Source: Lasioglossum baleicum (lineage: Eukaryota; Arthropoda; Insecta; Hymenoptera; Halictidae). From it: a DNA stretch of 64,000 nt. Positions 25,426 to 37,619 of this stretch are shown one piece after another. The position numbers were made by a program, and so were the translations under genes. The stretch is from positions 11,980,001 through 12,044,000 of the forward strand of contig NC_134934.1 in NCBI RefSeq assembly GCF_051020765.1, written 5' to 3'. Under the pieces are notes generated by a model that was not told the DNA's origin, did not search any database, and worked only from the letters and a program-made list of their open reading frames with translations. Each line of letters begins with the position of its first letter. Within the stretch, counting starts at the first letter, position 1.

Positions 25426-28400
25426 TTTTCCGAACGACCTAATATTTTGTTCTTCAGCTATAAGTTTTGCTGACAAATTCATAAAACTAGCAGTCCAGTG
25501 ATACCGAATATTTTCTCGAAAAAGGATAATTTGTTAATTCGACAGACATTCCGCCGAAAATATTTAGCGAACGGTAAATGAAGAACCAACGAACAGCACC
25601 AGAGAGCAAGAAAAGAGGAGATAATTGTATTTAAGACACTCCACCGAACGATGAAGGTATTTGCAAGCGTAATCTACGAAGTCTGTCGCTGGGTCGAAGC
25701 AAGAAATGAATTATGGCTTGAATTAAGTACAATCTCGTTTGGGATGTCGCGACGGGAATATTCGGAGGGAGCATCCCACTAAACAGGATTCGCCTGGTCC
25801 AGAACTGGATGGACAACCTGGACAAAGATTAACCCATGATCTTTGATCTCGCTTGACCGGATGCTGGACACGTTCCTCCAACCTGTTCTCTCCAACAACA
25901 AGTGCTCACCATTTGTCATGGATCTTCTTCGGAACATTATTATATCCTCTTCTATTTTATATTGGTTTGTAAGAATTACAAGACTGTATTTATTCAGATA
26001 CTTCCTTCCTTCGTATCTCCTTATATTGGACTTGCATAACATTTCTCTGGGAGATAAACATTTTTTTTAGAAAAACCATTGAATTAATACTGAAAGAAAG
26101 ATTGAATAAAAACGTTTCATTCAGAGTCTCTCTTGGGGGAAACTGGTATTGAAAAGTAACAAAAAGAATATTGGATACAGCTGTGTCAATTTGCAATTTG
26201 CCAGTGCAAAAACCAGTAACCTAAAGCTATGTCCACACTGAAACCACATCGAGCAATTTCCTGTCGCCTCTTATTGCCTTTTTCTTTTATTCTATTTTAT
26301 TCGGTAAAATGAGAAGAAGGAGGCCTAACCCGGACCAGTAAGCCGTCTAAACACTTTGGCCAGAGTCCACCGTTGTCGGTCACCCAAAAACCCAATAAAT
26401 TCAGGACCCAAAGTTGGAAAGGGAGTATCAAAGTTAAACGGTCCAGAGCGAAGGGTTAACAATCTCCACTTGAAGAGCCCTTCGGGTCCCGGGGTAAGCG
26501 ACAGGAACGCAAGAAATTCGTTTCTCCGATGCGTGCGCGGGTCGTGTAAAGTTCATCGAAGCATCTTAACATGCCCGTGCCGAGGCCGGGCGCGCGCGTC
26601 AGGTTCAGAGATTCCGCATAGGAGGACAATAAGGAGCGTCGCGGCGCCCGATTCTCCGTTCCTTCGCGATCTTTCACATTATTTCCTACTCGAGACACGT
26701 AGATCGAACAAAGGACGAGAGCCGTGGGCTGTTGGAAGGGGTGTACGACGACGAAGACGAAGAAGAACAGTGGAACGAGGATGAGAATCCGGAAGGGGGT
26801 TGAGGAAGAGAGTAGAAGACCTCGGCGGGTAGGCAAGATCTCGCGCCTCTCTCAAAGGCGAAAGTCGGCGGCGCTTTTCTTTGAAGCGGCATTAGCCGGC
26901 CGATTCCATCGAATTTGCTTGGCGGGCCGGTCTCAACGGTTCGATCACGGAATGTGATAGCTTGTATATTTGTAGAAGTAATAACGGGTGCAGGGAACAG
27001 AGTGGTCGGAGGAAGAGACCGTGGCTGAGTACGCGGAGGTGGGTTGTCGCGAGGAGGCGAAGGAGGTGGAGGGTAGCTTGGCGACACTCAAGACCTCTGT
27101 CTCCCTCTCTGTCTCTGCCTCCCTCCAGCAATTCTCTCTCTTTCTCTCTTCCTCTCTTCGTCTCTTTCACTCTCTCCTACCCTCTCTCGCTCGGCCGCCC
27201 CCTGCCCCCTGGCTCGCTCATTCTCCGTTTACCTTGCTCGCTTGCTCTCGGTCTCTCGGAGCTGTACAAGGGTCCATCTCATAGCAACGCCCACGGAAAC
27301 TCGAATCGATACGACGCACTGTTCTGGAAATTCGCTGGATTTTCCCGCTCGTTTTCGAATTTCGACCGGCCACCGAATCATCGATAAATCGGCCGAAGCC
27401 GATCAGCTCGGGTCGGGTTGAATCGAGCCGGGTAGGCGCACTGTGTCACGAACGCCAATCCGGATGGAGTTTTTCGTGACCTTCGTGACAACTTCTTGAC
27501 CATTCCGAAGGTCTCTTTTTTATCTTGAACCGCTATTTGGCTCAGTGGAGCGAATTACCGTGCTCGCCGACTAATAAATTCGAATTGTAAAATGGATAAA
27601 AAATTTACCCGGGATCAAACCACCATTCGAAGGTCGATATCTCTTCCTTATAACGATCTTATAAAAATTGCGATACGAAGCGGTGCCTAATGAGTACGAT
27701 TTGTACATAATCCGAAATCGCTGTTTGGCCAGAATTTTCATAATAACCGGGCTCGTCGACCAATAAATTCGAGAATCAGCGCAGGGGTCGGCCCCGAAAT
27801 TTCGAGCCCTCCCCGAGCCACCTAGCCGCAACAGCGTCAAGACACCGGGCAGGGGATTTTTTTTTGATAAAGGTGGCCTTATCAGCTCGCGGCACACGGC
27901 CTCCTGTCGCGGCTCCTTCCTGAAAAACTGCACGGAGAGATTGCGAACCCTCGTAACGCGCGGCAGCCCGCCACGGTTTGCATCCATCTGCGCTTCGATT
28001 ACTACACCCCCGCCCCCCTTTACGAGAGGCAGTATACAGAGAGATAGCTCGTTTTTCCTTCTTACCGGAGTCCCGCGCGCGAGCACAGGCCTCCCATCTC
28101 CACCCACCCACGGAGGACGTTCGAGGGATGCGACACGGAATAGAGACAAGAATCGCGACCACCCCCGCGCGCCGGGGATCCTTTCACCGCAACACTCGAC
28201 GCTGGAAATGTGATTTTTATTTGGACGAACGAACGTTTGCGCATCGGTAATCATTTCTTCCGGCGGCTGCCGCACCTGCATTTAATCGAATCTTTTATGT
28301 TATATGCTCCACCGCGAATTATTACCTCGGCTTTGCCCGCGCGTATTGTTGCGTTTATTCGACGGAGATCGATGCTCGGTTGATCAAATCCTCCGGTGCA

Positions 28401-28724
28401 GGCCCCAATTTTTGCTATTTGGGTGACTTGCTGTTCGCAGTCGTCGTAATCTGCGTTGTAGTTTGATCTATACGCTCGTGATCCAGTTGAATGTTGTTCG
28501 TGTAGCCCTCTGTATCTTTCCTAATCACTAGACCGTATTTTAAACCGTGATATTTCGTCCGTTTCTGACCTTGTGGGTGTCTGAAGGTCATTGAATAACA
28601 TAATCGAATTTATTTTCATACACGCTAATCTATGAAGTAAAGTTTCATATTAATTTAATGCTATTTTAAAACAATATTAATTGCTATTACTAAACATTTA
28701 TGTGTTGTATGAGGTGTTATATCA

Positions 28725-28834
28725 ATTTCATATCCATAAAATGAAAAAAATCATATGGAATGGAATTATTCTAGGTCGGAAGAAATGTTTAATTTTCGAG
28801 TTGAAATATAGTTCCTATTGCAAAGGGTTAAAGA
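28725..28834. mobile_element. Fragment related to the 36.4 kb piggyBac-like element
   Basis: The block TATGGAATGGAATTATTC followed by GGTCGGAAGAAATG parallels the interior of the 36420-36737 element. It ends at GCAAAGGGTTAA, equivalent to a CCCTTTGC terminus next to TTAA (28831-28834 approx.). The opposite end is not recognisable. The match is short and judged by eye. Confidence 0.35.
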
Positions 28835-31800
28835 ACAGTGTGATTAGAAGAAACATCTATGAAGAGAGTCCAACCATAAAAAATATTATGTACAGTGTCC
28901 CCGCGATTGTTGTGAGAACCTTGGGGGTATCGAGTCTGAGGAAACGAAATGGTACTACGTTTTTTTACGTGTGTGCCGAACATAGATTTCTTGGATAACT
29001 TTTTTTACAAGTGTAAACGACGATGCTGGGTATACAATCATAAAACCCCAATTTAAACACCCTAATACCTTAATTTCTTTGTAGCGCGATCGACTGCCCA
29101 AGGGGAACCCCCTAGTACCGGGGATAAGAAAGTCACATCATCCGGATAGCCGAAAGTCACATCAATCGCGGAAACACTGAGAGCAATCGCAGCGAACGAA
29201 AAATTAGCACAGTGTGGCTACCGGGGACTTGATGTCCGCGAATTGCGCTGATACTGTGTCAAGTGCTCGTTCCCCTGTTTTAACGGGGGAAACTCGAGTT
29301 TCATCTCGAAGCTCATCGAACGGCGCGCGCTTTTTACAACAATTGCCGGTTGTTCGTGGTTGCACGTTGCCTGAAAATCTGGGTGGAAGCGGTTGTGTCG
29401 GAGTAGAAAAAGGGTGGTCTCGGGTTCTCCGAGGGGGTGGGACTGGGTTGAGCGAGCCTTGAAATGGCGCGAAAGGAACGGGGTGAGTTCGTATTCTCCG
29501 CGTTTTCCTCGTTTTTACTGTCGTGGCCAGCCAGGCGTCCTGTCATGCATGACCGATGTCGATATGCGTATCGGTGGGTGTACACGCTCAGGAGCAAACC
29601 ATCACCGGAAAAGTCCTTTCCTCCACTCTCCGTTTTCCCAACCTCCTCCCACTCCCTCTTGTCCCTTCCCCCTGCACCATCCCCGCGGCTTCGTTTCACA
29701 TTCGTTTTCAGATCTGTAGGAGTTCGTGCACGAGAAATCCAGAAAATTGGACAGAGCGATCGCTCCGACTATCCCGGCGAACGTTCTTCAAATGAACGAT
29801 CAGCCGGAATCCCATAAGCCATTTTCCTCGGCTCGAGATCCATGGGTCGAACGGTATCGAAATTTTAAAACCGATTTCGAGCCGCCGCGCTCGTTCGGCT
29901 CTACTGTGATCGAGTTTCGTCTTAATTCCCGTGATTGTCTAATCTCGGAAATCCGCGTCTCGAAATGGATCTGCTTTCTTAAAATTTTAATGCGTCGATC
30001 GATTTCTTTTAAGCAGTATCCTATGGTAATAAGTATTTATAAAAAATGCTTCTCCAGTTTTAAATAAGATGTAGAATAATGGTTTTGGTGATTTTAACAA
30101 TGTTTTACACAACATGTTACTATGTATGAATAATTCTTTTTATTAAATATAAAAGCTACAAAATTGTTGAAATTATAGTCACGTACTGTGGCAATCTGTA
30201 ACTTTCGATGAAGGTCTTCACGAGTGCCTGAATGATAAAAAAATATTAGTACATTGTCCCCCATATATTAAACTATAGCAAGCAATAAAAATTTTACATA
30301 TTATGTAACTGTGCGACGTTACAAAGGTTTTATGAGGCCGAGTGGATGAACACCACTGCCACGAATTTGTCTACACGAGCGATTGTGGTCATTCTATGCA
30401 GGGACAAGGTCCTGTTACCCGTTGATCCAGTTCTCGGTCCGGTTTCGACGTTGAACTTCGCCCTCAAAACGGGGCCAGTCCTGTCAACACAGAGACGCGC
30501 GCCCCGAATGACAAATGTTGTGGCGACCGCTAATGTTGCTGCACAACAAATTATATCCACGGTGATAAAATCTACGCGGAAGTTAGATAAATAGTGCTCG
30601 AAGAAGACACGACTTTCATCCCCTCTGTTGATCGAGCTCTCCGCTCAACTCACCCCTCATTCCTGATTTCGATCGTTGCTAGACGTGTTTCTTCTGAATT
30701 CACGTTCTTTTCGAACAGTAGCCTTTGCATCTACCGGTTCTGCCATAAAAAGTTTGATGAATTAATGTTTCCTTTTTTTGTTACAGGTGTGTTGCCGAGG
30801 ACGAATCCAGTATCCAGATTCTGTACACAGTTTACCAACAATGTCAAAAATATCGAAATTCTATAAATGTTGCGTGTATGCGAAAAGATTGAGTGATACC
30901 TAACACGTTGACTGCCTAACAAAATTTCTACGGGAAAATTTTTCAGTAACCGATGTCGGCAAAGGCCCACCGGTACTAATTATGGTCTACACAACGTGGA
31001 GGAATATATAACCTGAGCAGGAAAAATTTATAAAACATAGTATCCCGAGAATTTCAACAGGATCTTTTGATAACGAATTATATTAATTAATTTAATTGAA
31101 ATTAATCACGCTCGGTGCGAGAGTCATTTCGTTCGTCCAGCGATCCTGTTGCAAACGGATAAATTCGATGGCATGGATGAGACGGGAATATCTTTCCACT
31201 AATTAAAAATTCTAATGTAATGTTCTACAAGCGTTAATAAATATTCACGGAGACTCTGAAGCTGTATAATACTGCCAGAAACTGTAAATAAACATAAACA
31301 CAACGATTCCCACAATACCATCGATCAACTGTCAATACCACAGAATAACCACCATTGAACTCCCCCGGCCATACATCATTTTCGCATAAACATCCCAGGA
31401 TTAGCATCCAATTAATTTCATCGGCGCTGGTGATCCCGGAGGCAGTCGACGTGTCAGGTTGTTAAGAAAAGAAAGGTTGAGAGACGATGCTGGGAACAAT
31501 CGAAGAGATGAAATAAACGCAGGAGGGAAAGGTGTTGACCCGTGGTTCATCGCGCTCCTGTCCCGCATTCCCGTCGCTCGTACTCCTTCCACGAACATTA
31601 ATTTTATTCGACGAAGCCGACGCGAACTGGCGCAGACACCGTACGGTAAGTACGTGCTACATTATCGGCCAATATCGGGCAGACATGAGGTTCGAGTCGT
31701 TCCGTGCAAGCACGACCTCCATTAACCGCACCATAAACAGATAATCGCGAATTTCCCGGCGATACCGCTCGCCCAATCAGATAAACCCGGCCGTCAAGAT

Positions 31801-31868
31801 ATGAAATTATTGTCTCCGCGATTCTCGGCTCGTTCCCCGCGGAGTCGCTGCTAACCTAACTTGCACGA

Positions 31869-31916
31869 GGAGAGGAGAGGAGAGAGAGCGAGAGAGAGAG
31901 AGGTAGAGAGAGAGAA
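31869..31916. repeat. (GA)n-rich microsatellite
   Basis: Imperfect GA/GGA repeats lie at the edge of a CpG-rich block. Confidence 0.85.
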
Positions 31917-33698
31917 AACCGGGGAACGGAATCGTCGTTCCCGACGTAATAATTGAATTAAAATTATTCATGGGACGCGCGGAGATTGAGGAAAGATGGA
32001 AAGGGTGCCAGCGGAATCGTGCGAGCCGCCAGTTCTTCCGGACACACCAGGGATCATTTTGTTAAGAATCGATTACACGGGGATTGATACGATCGCCAAG
32101 TGGATTTCGAGAGCTAAATTGAATGTATTCGGAAATTAACTTTAATCGAATCACAGGCTCTCTGTCGGCTTCCTCTTCGCACGCTCTTCGGGAATGTGGC
32201 ATCATTCATAGAACTTTTCGGTCTGCAATTAAAACAGGACCAACGCAGAATTTGTATTCTAATGATCTTTGACTTGGTCCCGAAACTATTCTTTTAGTAA
32301 ATAGACAACAATCGTTGAGACGAGTCAGTGACGACCTATCTTTCAACACACCTTTCAACACACATCATCCGAGCGTTTCGAGGTCCTCATTATTGCCTGG
32401 CAAAGCGAATCGCTCTTTTCTCCGCGTTCCTCGTCGCGGCGTTCTTTCTTTGTCTCTCGGAGCGTTTTCATTCTCCGAAAATCTGAAAAGCTGCGGCGCG
32501 GCGTGCCGTTTGGCGCGAAACACGAGTCTGAAGTGCGCGAAACGAGTCGCGTCGACGTCGTCATGTCGAGACGTCCGGCGCGGTCCGGAATAAAATATCC
32601 GCGACCTTTCGCGTTATTACGGAGGTGTTGCAGGGGGTGGGTAGGTGCAGGTGATAGAGCAGGGGTAGCCGTGGCGGCAGCGTTGATCCGAGATGCACGG
32701 GCCGCGTCTTTGTTTGTCTTGGGAAGTGCGGGAGCAAGCCGCGAGGGCGAGAAAGAGGAGCACTCCGTTAATCATTATCCAGGGGTAAGTCGAGAGGCGA
32801 AGGAAGCCTCCTTTGAGGCCGGACCACGGTTGCTCTACCCGGAATTCCAGGGCCTCGGATTACAATTTGGCGAGTCCAGGGTGAAGGGAGAGTAAAATGG
32901 CCGCCGGCGGTGGGTAGTTTTGCCCGTCGTGGGGTGGTTACGAGGGTGGCTAACTGGGTGGTCGACGAGCACTGGAAGGAGTACGAAGAGAAGCTGGAGG
33001 TCGGTAAAGGGGATAGCGGTGGCTGAGGACTGGGGCAAAGGGGGGCTGATGCTAGCCACAACCCCTTAAGGGTCGAACGAACCCTTGCACTACCACACGG
33101 AGAGAGTCCGAGGACCGTCTTCCCCTCTTTCTCTCTCTCCCTCGCCGTTTCCACACCCCTCGCACGTTCACCTCGACGTTTCTCTCGCTTTCTCGTTCGT
33201 CCACATCTGTGTCTTCATCTCTTTTCGCTTTCCTCCGTTACACGATGCTCCTCTCTCTCTTTCTCTCTCTCTCTTATCCATGATCCCTCGGTCTCCCTTC
33301 AACCCTCGCCCGGTCTCGTTCTCTACCGAGCGTGTACCCATCCCGGCGTCCCTCTCTGACCGCCCTCCTCCCACCTCCCGGCTGAACAACCTTTATATCT
33401 ACAGCCACTATACCCACCACCACCACGAGTACGTACTACCTACCTCGGTTACTCGTGTGTTCGGGGGGTAGAGAAATGGTGAGAGAGGCCGGAGAGCAAG
33501 AGAGGGTGGCACCGGGCAGGAGCGAGAGGAACAAACGTGGCGGTTTGCTGGCCCGACGGAGGGAAAGAGACCGCGAGCACTCGAACAGGGTGGGAGGGGG
33601 TGGCGAAATGGGCAGAGACCGGTGTATATAGAAGTGAAACACGAAGCGGGACAGACAACGAACGAGGAGAGAAAGGAAAGAGAGAGAAACTACGAGTA

Positions 33699-33732
33699 GA
33701 AGAGAGAGAGAAAGAGAGAGAGAGAGGGAGAG
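33699..33732. repeat. (GA)n microsatellite
   Basis: GA repeats with AAAG interruptions lie within a 600-bp purine-rich segment. The complementary TC-rich DNA gives long spurious Ser/Leu-rich open frames on the minus strand. Confidence 0.85.
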
Positions 33733-34355
33733 CGAATGGGAGAGGGTGGAAGGGTAAGCACACGGGCAAGGGTGGAATTTTAGAGCCGGGGCTAGCCTTA
33801 AAATACACGCCGCGCGAAATACCGGGCGTGAATTAGAGTCCGCGCGTATACACGCTCCTGCGGCGACCGAAGAACGAACGAACGAACCTTCGGAATTTTC
33901 GCAAGCCGCAAACCGACGACGACGACGTGTCTCGCGCTGTTTCTCGCCCCCGCACACGCTCGCTTATGCTCACTCCGATTGTACTCGCTTCTGCTCACTC
34001 GCTTGCTCGCTTGCTCGATCGTTCGCGTTACGCGCCGAGACGCGCCGAGACGGACCTTCTGCATCCTCGGGACGTCGGCGACAAGCTGAATTCCAACGAC
34101 AACGCGACACGACCCCGTTGATTGTGAAACATTCCGCGATTCATTGCCCGCCCGACGATTATTAGAGCGGGGCGAGCTCTCTGCACGCCACCCGCCTTAC
34201 AATTTCTTTTTCCATCGGGGCTGTTTGCGGAACGCGGACCCCGAACACCGTCGCCGCTGTTTAATTAAACGTCGTTGAGACGGAACCGCGTATCGGCGCG
34301 CGTCAAACAATTATTCTGGCTTATTGCGCACGGCGTGCTACGCTCTTTCCGCCGC

Positions 34356-34387
34356 AGAGAAAGAAAGAGAGAGAGAGAGAGAGAGAA
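34356..34387. repeat. (GA)n microsatellite
   Basis: GA/AAAG repeats at the end of the CpG-rich block of 33.8-34.3 kb. Confidence 0.85.
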
Positions 34388-35558
34388 GCGATCAAAAGTG
34401 TCCGAGAATCAGCCGGGGAATTGTTCTTTCGCCAGATGCGGAATATCTTCGTTTGGCTTCGCGAGAAATTCGATTGTTTTGGAAAATATGCTGCTCCGTC
34501 GCGGTTTCATTCTTTGGTGGAATTCAAGTTGCGTCGTGGTGCTTTAACACTCGGACATGGCCGGTACCTGGGTCTGTATTGACCCTGCAGTATACTTTTG
34601 AAGATAATTGTATCTGTCAAGTATTTTGAATACGAATTTTATAAGAAGTATCTTTGGAAAAGTACACTTATAAAAGAATTACAATATATCTGGAACAATT
34701 AACACGCAATGTCGCAAATTGAAGAGCAGGAACACAATGTAAAATTCTTTCGAGCGACAGCTCTTCACATTTCAGTATCGCACCATTTATATTTGATACG
34801 ATTTTTATAATTCAATAAACTTCAGCGACGTTGTATTTCCCATTTCCGTTGCTCCAGCAGCAAAAATTCGTATCAATTTATGGAACCGCGGCGTCACCGG
34901 TGATCACACCTAATATTTCTTCGTTGCTCACCGAGTTAAAAGCTTCTCTTGGCAAGAGAGTATCTTTCAACCGGGCCAAGAAACGCGCAGGTTACGGAGA
35001 CAAATAGGTTACGTCGCGAATCAAAGGCGTACTTTGAATTTTAACACGTCCTGAAGAGGACGATCGATGGCGGTGTCGAGATTTTTGGCAAGATAGATAT
35101 TACGGATTCCCTTTCCTTCCAACTTTTTCCCCGCCGGCGGATCGCCGATTAAAAGAAATCGTCAAGGTTACGTTGTTAGTGGTCCGCGGTCGTCCACAAA
35201 TAATTGCGCCGCATAATTGTTCGAAAGTGGAAAGTAACTTCCGAGACAAATGCAAATGCGTGGCTGGAACCGAGCGAACTCGAAGAAAAAGTTTCGGCAT
35301 AACTGCCATGCTAAGGACATTGATTAAAACGACTTAATCCACTTGCTAATTTCGGGGAGCTTTGTTTGGTGGGAAAGCTGGCTGAGTGAAAAATATTTTC
35401 GAAGATGTACCACCGAAACCGTCATACATATACAAAAATCCCTTACTCAATCAAAATTTACATGAACAATCTAATTACGCAATAATATAAATATTTACAT
35501 TTTTAATCCTGAAACTAATTAGGTTACAATTTCATGGAATTTTCGTCGTTCCATATAA

Positions 35559-35578
35559 TCAAGGTCGTTTCAAGGTCA
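35559..35578 (+). promoter_or_regulatory. Tandem TCAAGGTCR nuclear-receptor half-sites
   Basis: TCAAGGTCG (35559-35567) and TCAAGGTCA (35570-35578) repeat with an 11-base period. Each fits the extended half-site bound by FTZ-F1/ERR-type monomers. Together the AGGTC cores form a DR5. Confidence 0.3.
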
Positions 35579-36419
35579 TTAGAAAAATAAAGAAAGCCCA
35601 ATGAACTAGTTTTATACAAGACATTATCAAATACGTCAGTATATTGTGTTTTTCAATTAACTGTATATGGCACAGTCAAATGAATGCCCCCCTGAAGTTT
35701 TAAAAGCGATAAAAACACTGAGAAATAATTGTATATTTAATGAAAAATTGAAATGTCCTTCCAAGTCGTCTGAGATTTAGTAAACTCGGGAAATCTCGTT
35801 CGTCTAGGCATAGGCGTAGATATAAATCATTGGATCGGGCGTCGACACGTCGGAGGTCGAAGGTATATTTTTTCTGTGCCCGGTCGGCGCAGCACGGCGA
35901 CGATACCGCACGGATTTAACTAATAAGAGCAATTAGCGCCGAGGGTAGTAACTAGAGGTGGTTTGCCCGCCATGGCATGTCTCTCGCCTGGCGGTCGCCT
36001 CGGTCAATACCCACCGGACAAGATGGCCGACGCCCACTCCAACACAAACTCAAAGTTACATACATTTATGTACTCAAATGTATAACCCACCCCCTCCGGA
36101 CGGAGTTGCCTTTCTCCTTCCGCCGGCTTCAACCCTCCCTGGTCTCGCCATCCACTCGGCTACACGGACACCGAACTTCATCATTATTATCTCGCTGCCC
36201 CGGTATCCACCTTCCCGGCGTGCGTGAATTTTGCAAAAGCCACGGATACCTCGCGCCACGTGAGGACGGCGTCGATGCGGAACACGGGCCGCACCGATGG
36301 AAAATTAACGAATCGACCCTCGAACCGTCAATTGTTTCCTCGACGATACCAAGAGCTGATTATGGGGTTGACGTTAATTTTCTTTTCCTCCGGAGTAGAT
36401 TAGTACGGTACTCTTTTAA

Positions 36420-36737
36420 CCCTTAGCAATCGAATGAAGACCCGGAGACACCACTAAAAATTGCCATACGACTATTCAAAATATTGTTTATCAAGTTTGT
36501 TTCTGTTTAATGAATTACGAAACATTTAAGTATTGTATGCAATACTATATGTATAAGAAAAATTATCACACAGAATGGAATTATCCATCGGTCGGAATAA
36601 TTGGAAAAATTAAGTTTATTTAACTTCTTTAGCTTTAAATAATATACTTGAAGCTAGCCGAGGAATTTTATACAGAATTGTGGAAAACTTCTAGTGCGAT
36701 ATTTCGTGATTTGAGTTAACACTGTGCCACTTAAGGG
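36420..36737. mobile_element. piggyBac-like MITE candidate, 318 bp, TTAA target site
   Basis: TTAA at 36416-36419 is followed by CCCTTAGCAATCGAATG, and the far end reads CTTAAGGG followed by TTAA at 36738-36741. CCC/GGG termini inside TTAA duplications are the piggyBac signature. Terminal inversion is clear for only about six bases. Part of the interior (around CAGAATGGAATTAT and GGTCGGAA) is similar to 28.74-28.79 kb, which also ends in CAAAGGGTTAA. Confidence 0.5.
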
Positions 36738-37572
36738 TTAACATAATTCTACTGTTGATTCATAGAGAATTTTACATTCCTCACAATCTTTTTCTCACAG
36801 CACGAAGAAAAATGTCCTAGCAGGTACAGACGATATAAAAATTGTTTGTTGAGGAAGTTTGTTGAACATATATAGAGAATACACTTTAATTTTAATTTTA
36901 TTCTGGCTTCGATATTAATATTTATGCTCCCTTAAGCTTCGCGGACCACTATAAAATATTCAGTTCGTGTTTACGAAAAGTTCTCGGGGAACTACTTGCA
37001 CGAACCTAGGAAAAGTTTCTTGCAAATATTTGGGCGAAGCTTCTTCTAAATGTTTGTAATGTACAGCATGGAATCTTGACGTGCCGAAGGCATGCGTAAA
37101 CAATTTAAGAAGAATTTCTTGACAAACTTGATACGTTCTTAAAGAAAATTTATAAAAATTTCTAAAAACTATTCTTCAAATCATAATGTTCTACCTAAAT
37201 TTATTCAATCAATCATTTTCAATAGATCGTCCCCTCAAAATAAATGTCGTAAGTTTATATTACGTCAACATGTAATTGCATCAAATTTTACACATTAAGA
37301 AGAAAAATTTCGATTTCTCCTGTTTAGAAACAAAGAATGTTCAGAATTAGTTAGTCTACAAATTTTTCCTGAAAACGTATCTATCACCGATGAAATAAAA
37401 TCCGTAAACTCGTGTGCGAGGTGCTAAATATAAAATTTCAATATATCTCGACAAATTACAGGAATTTTAAAGCGTAAAATTTTAACGAACAAGTCGGGCC
37501 ACGTACCCAGCTCGTTAGGCTTCGACGTACCCCTGAAGAGATCAGTCGACTGGGCACGTCGAAGCGGTCCTC

Positions 37573-37619
37573 GATTGGTCAGCAGAAAGGGGTGGCAAAT
37601 CCACGCGTGCGATTGGTCA
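37573..37619. promoter_or_regulatory. Paired CCAAT-type elements
   Basis: GATTGGTCA occurs at 37573-37581 and again at 37611-37619, 38 bases apart and both in CGATTGG context. On the minus strand this reads TGACCAATC, a good NF-Y site. No coding start is apparent nearby, so a promoter for an unseen exon or non-coding RNA, or an enhancer, are possible. Confidence 0.3.

Larger units (their letters stand above)
20051..28724. other. Non-coding region, 20.1-28.7 kb
   Basis: CpG-rich blocks at about 20.2-21.0, 22.6-23.1, 23.7-24.5, 26.4-27.4 and 27.8-28.3 kb lie in AT-richer DNA. AGCCAATGGG (20798) and a palindromic ETS-type CTTCCGGAAG (about 20814) occur together near 20.8 kb. A near-direct repeat, GCTCGYCGACYAATAAATTC, occurs near 27562 and 27749. 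The 236-codon minus frame at 27571-28281 lacks any known domain. Confidence 0.5.
28835..36415. other. Non-coding region, 28.8-36.4 kb
   Basis: AT-rich DNA gives way to a large CpG- and GA/TC-rich domain at about 31.8-34.5 kb, which contains AAAATGGCCG at 32894 and several GA microsatellites, then returns to AT-rich DNA with the tandem nuclear-receptor half-sites at 35.56 kb. At 30330-30594 both strands are open for about 80 codons without recognisable content. No gene supported. Confidence 0.5.

Noticed and set aside
27571..28281. 236-codon minus-strand frame
   Set aside because: It is Arg/Gly/Pro-rich, overlaps open frames on the opposite strand in CpG-rich DNA, and has no recognisable domain. 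Part of it runs through a near-direct repeat.
30330..30594. Overlapping open frames on both strands of about 80 codons
   Set aside because: Neither has recognisable content; simultaneous opening on both strands is common by chance at this length.
33436..33957. 173-codon minus-strand frame with long Ser/Leu repeats
   Set aside because: It is produced by a (GA)n/(TC)n microsatellite and its purine-rich surroundings.
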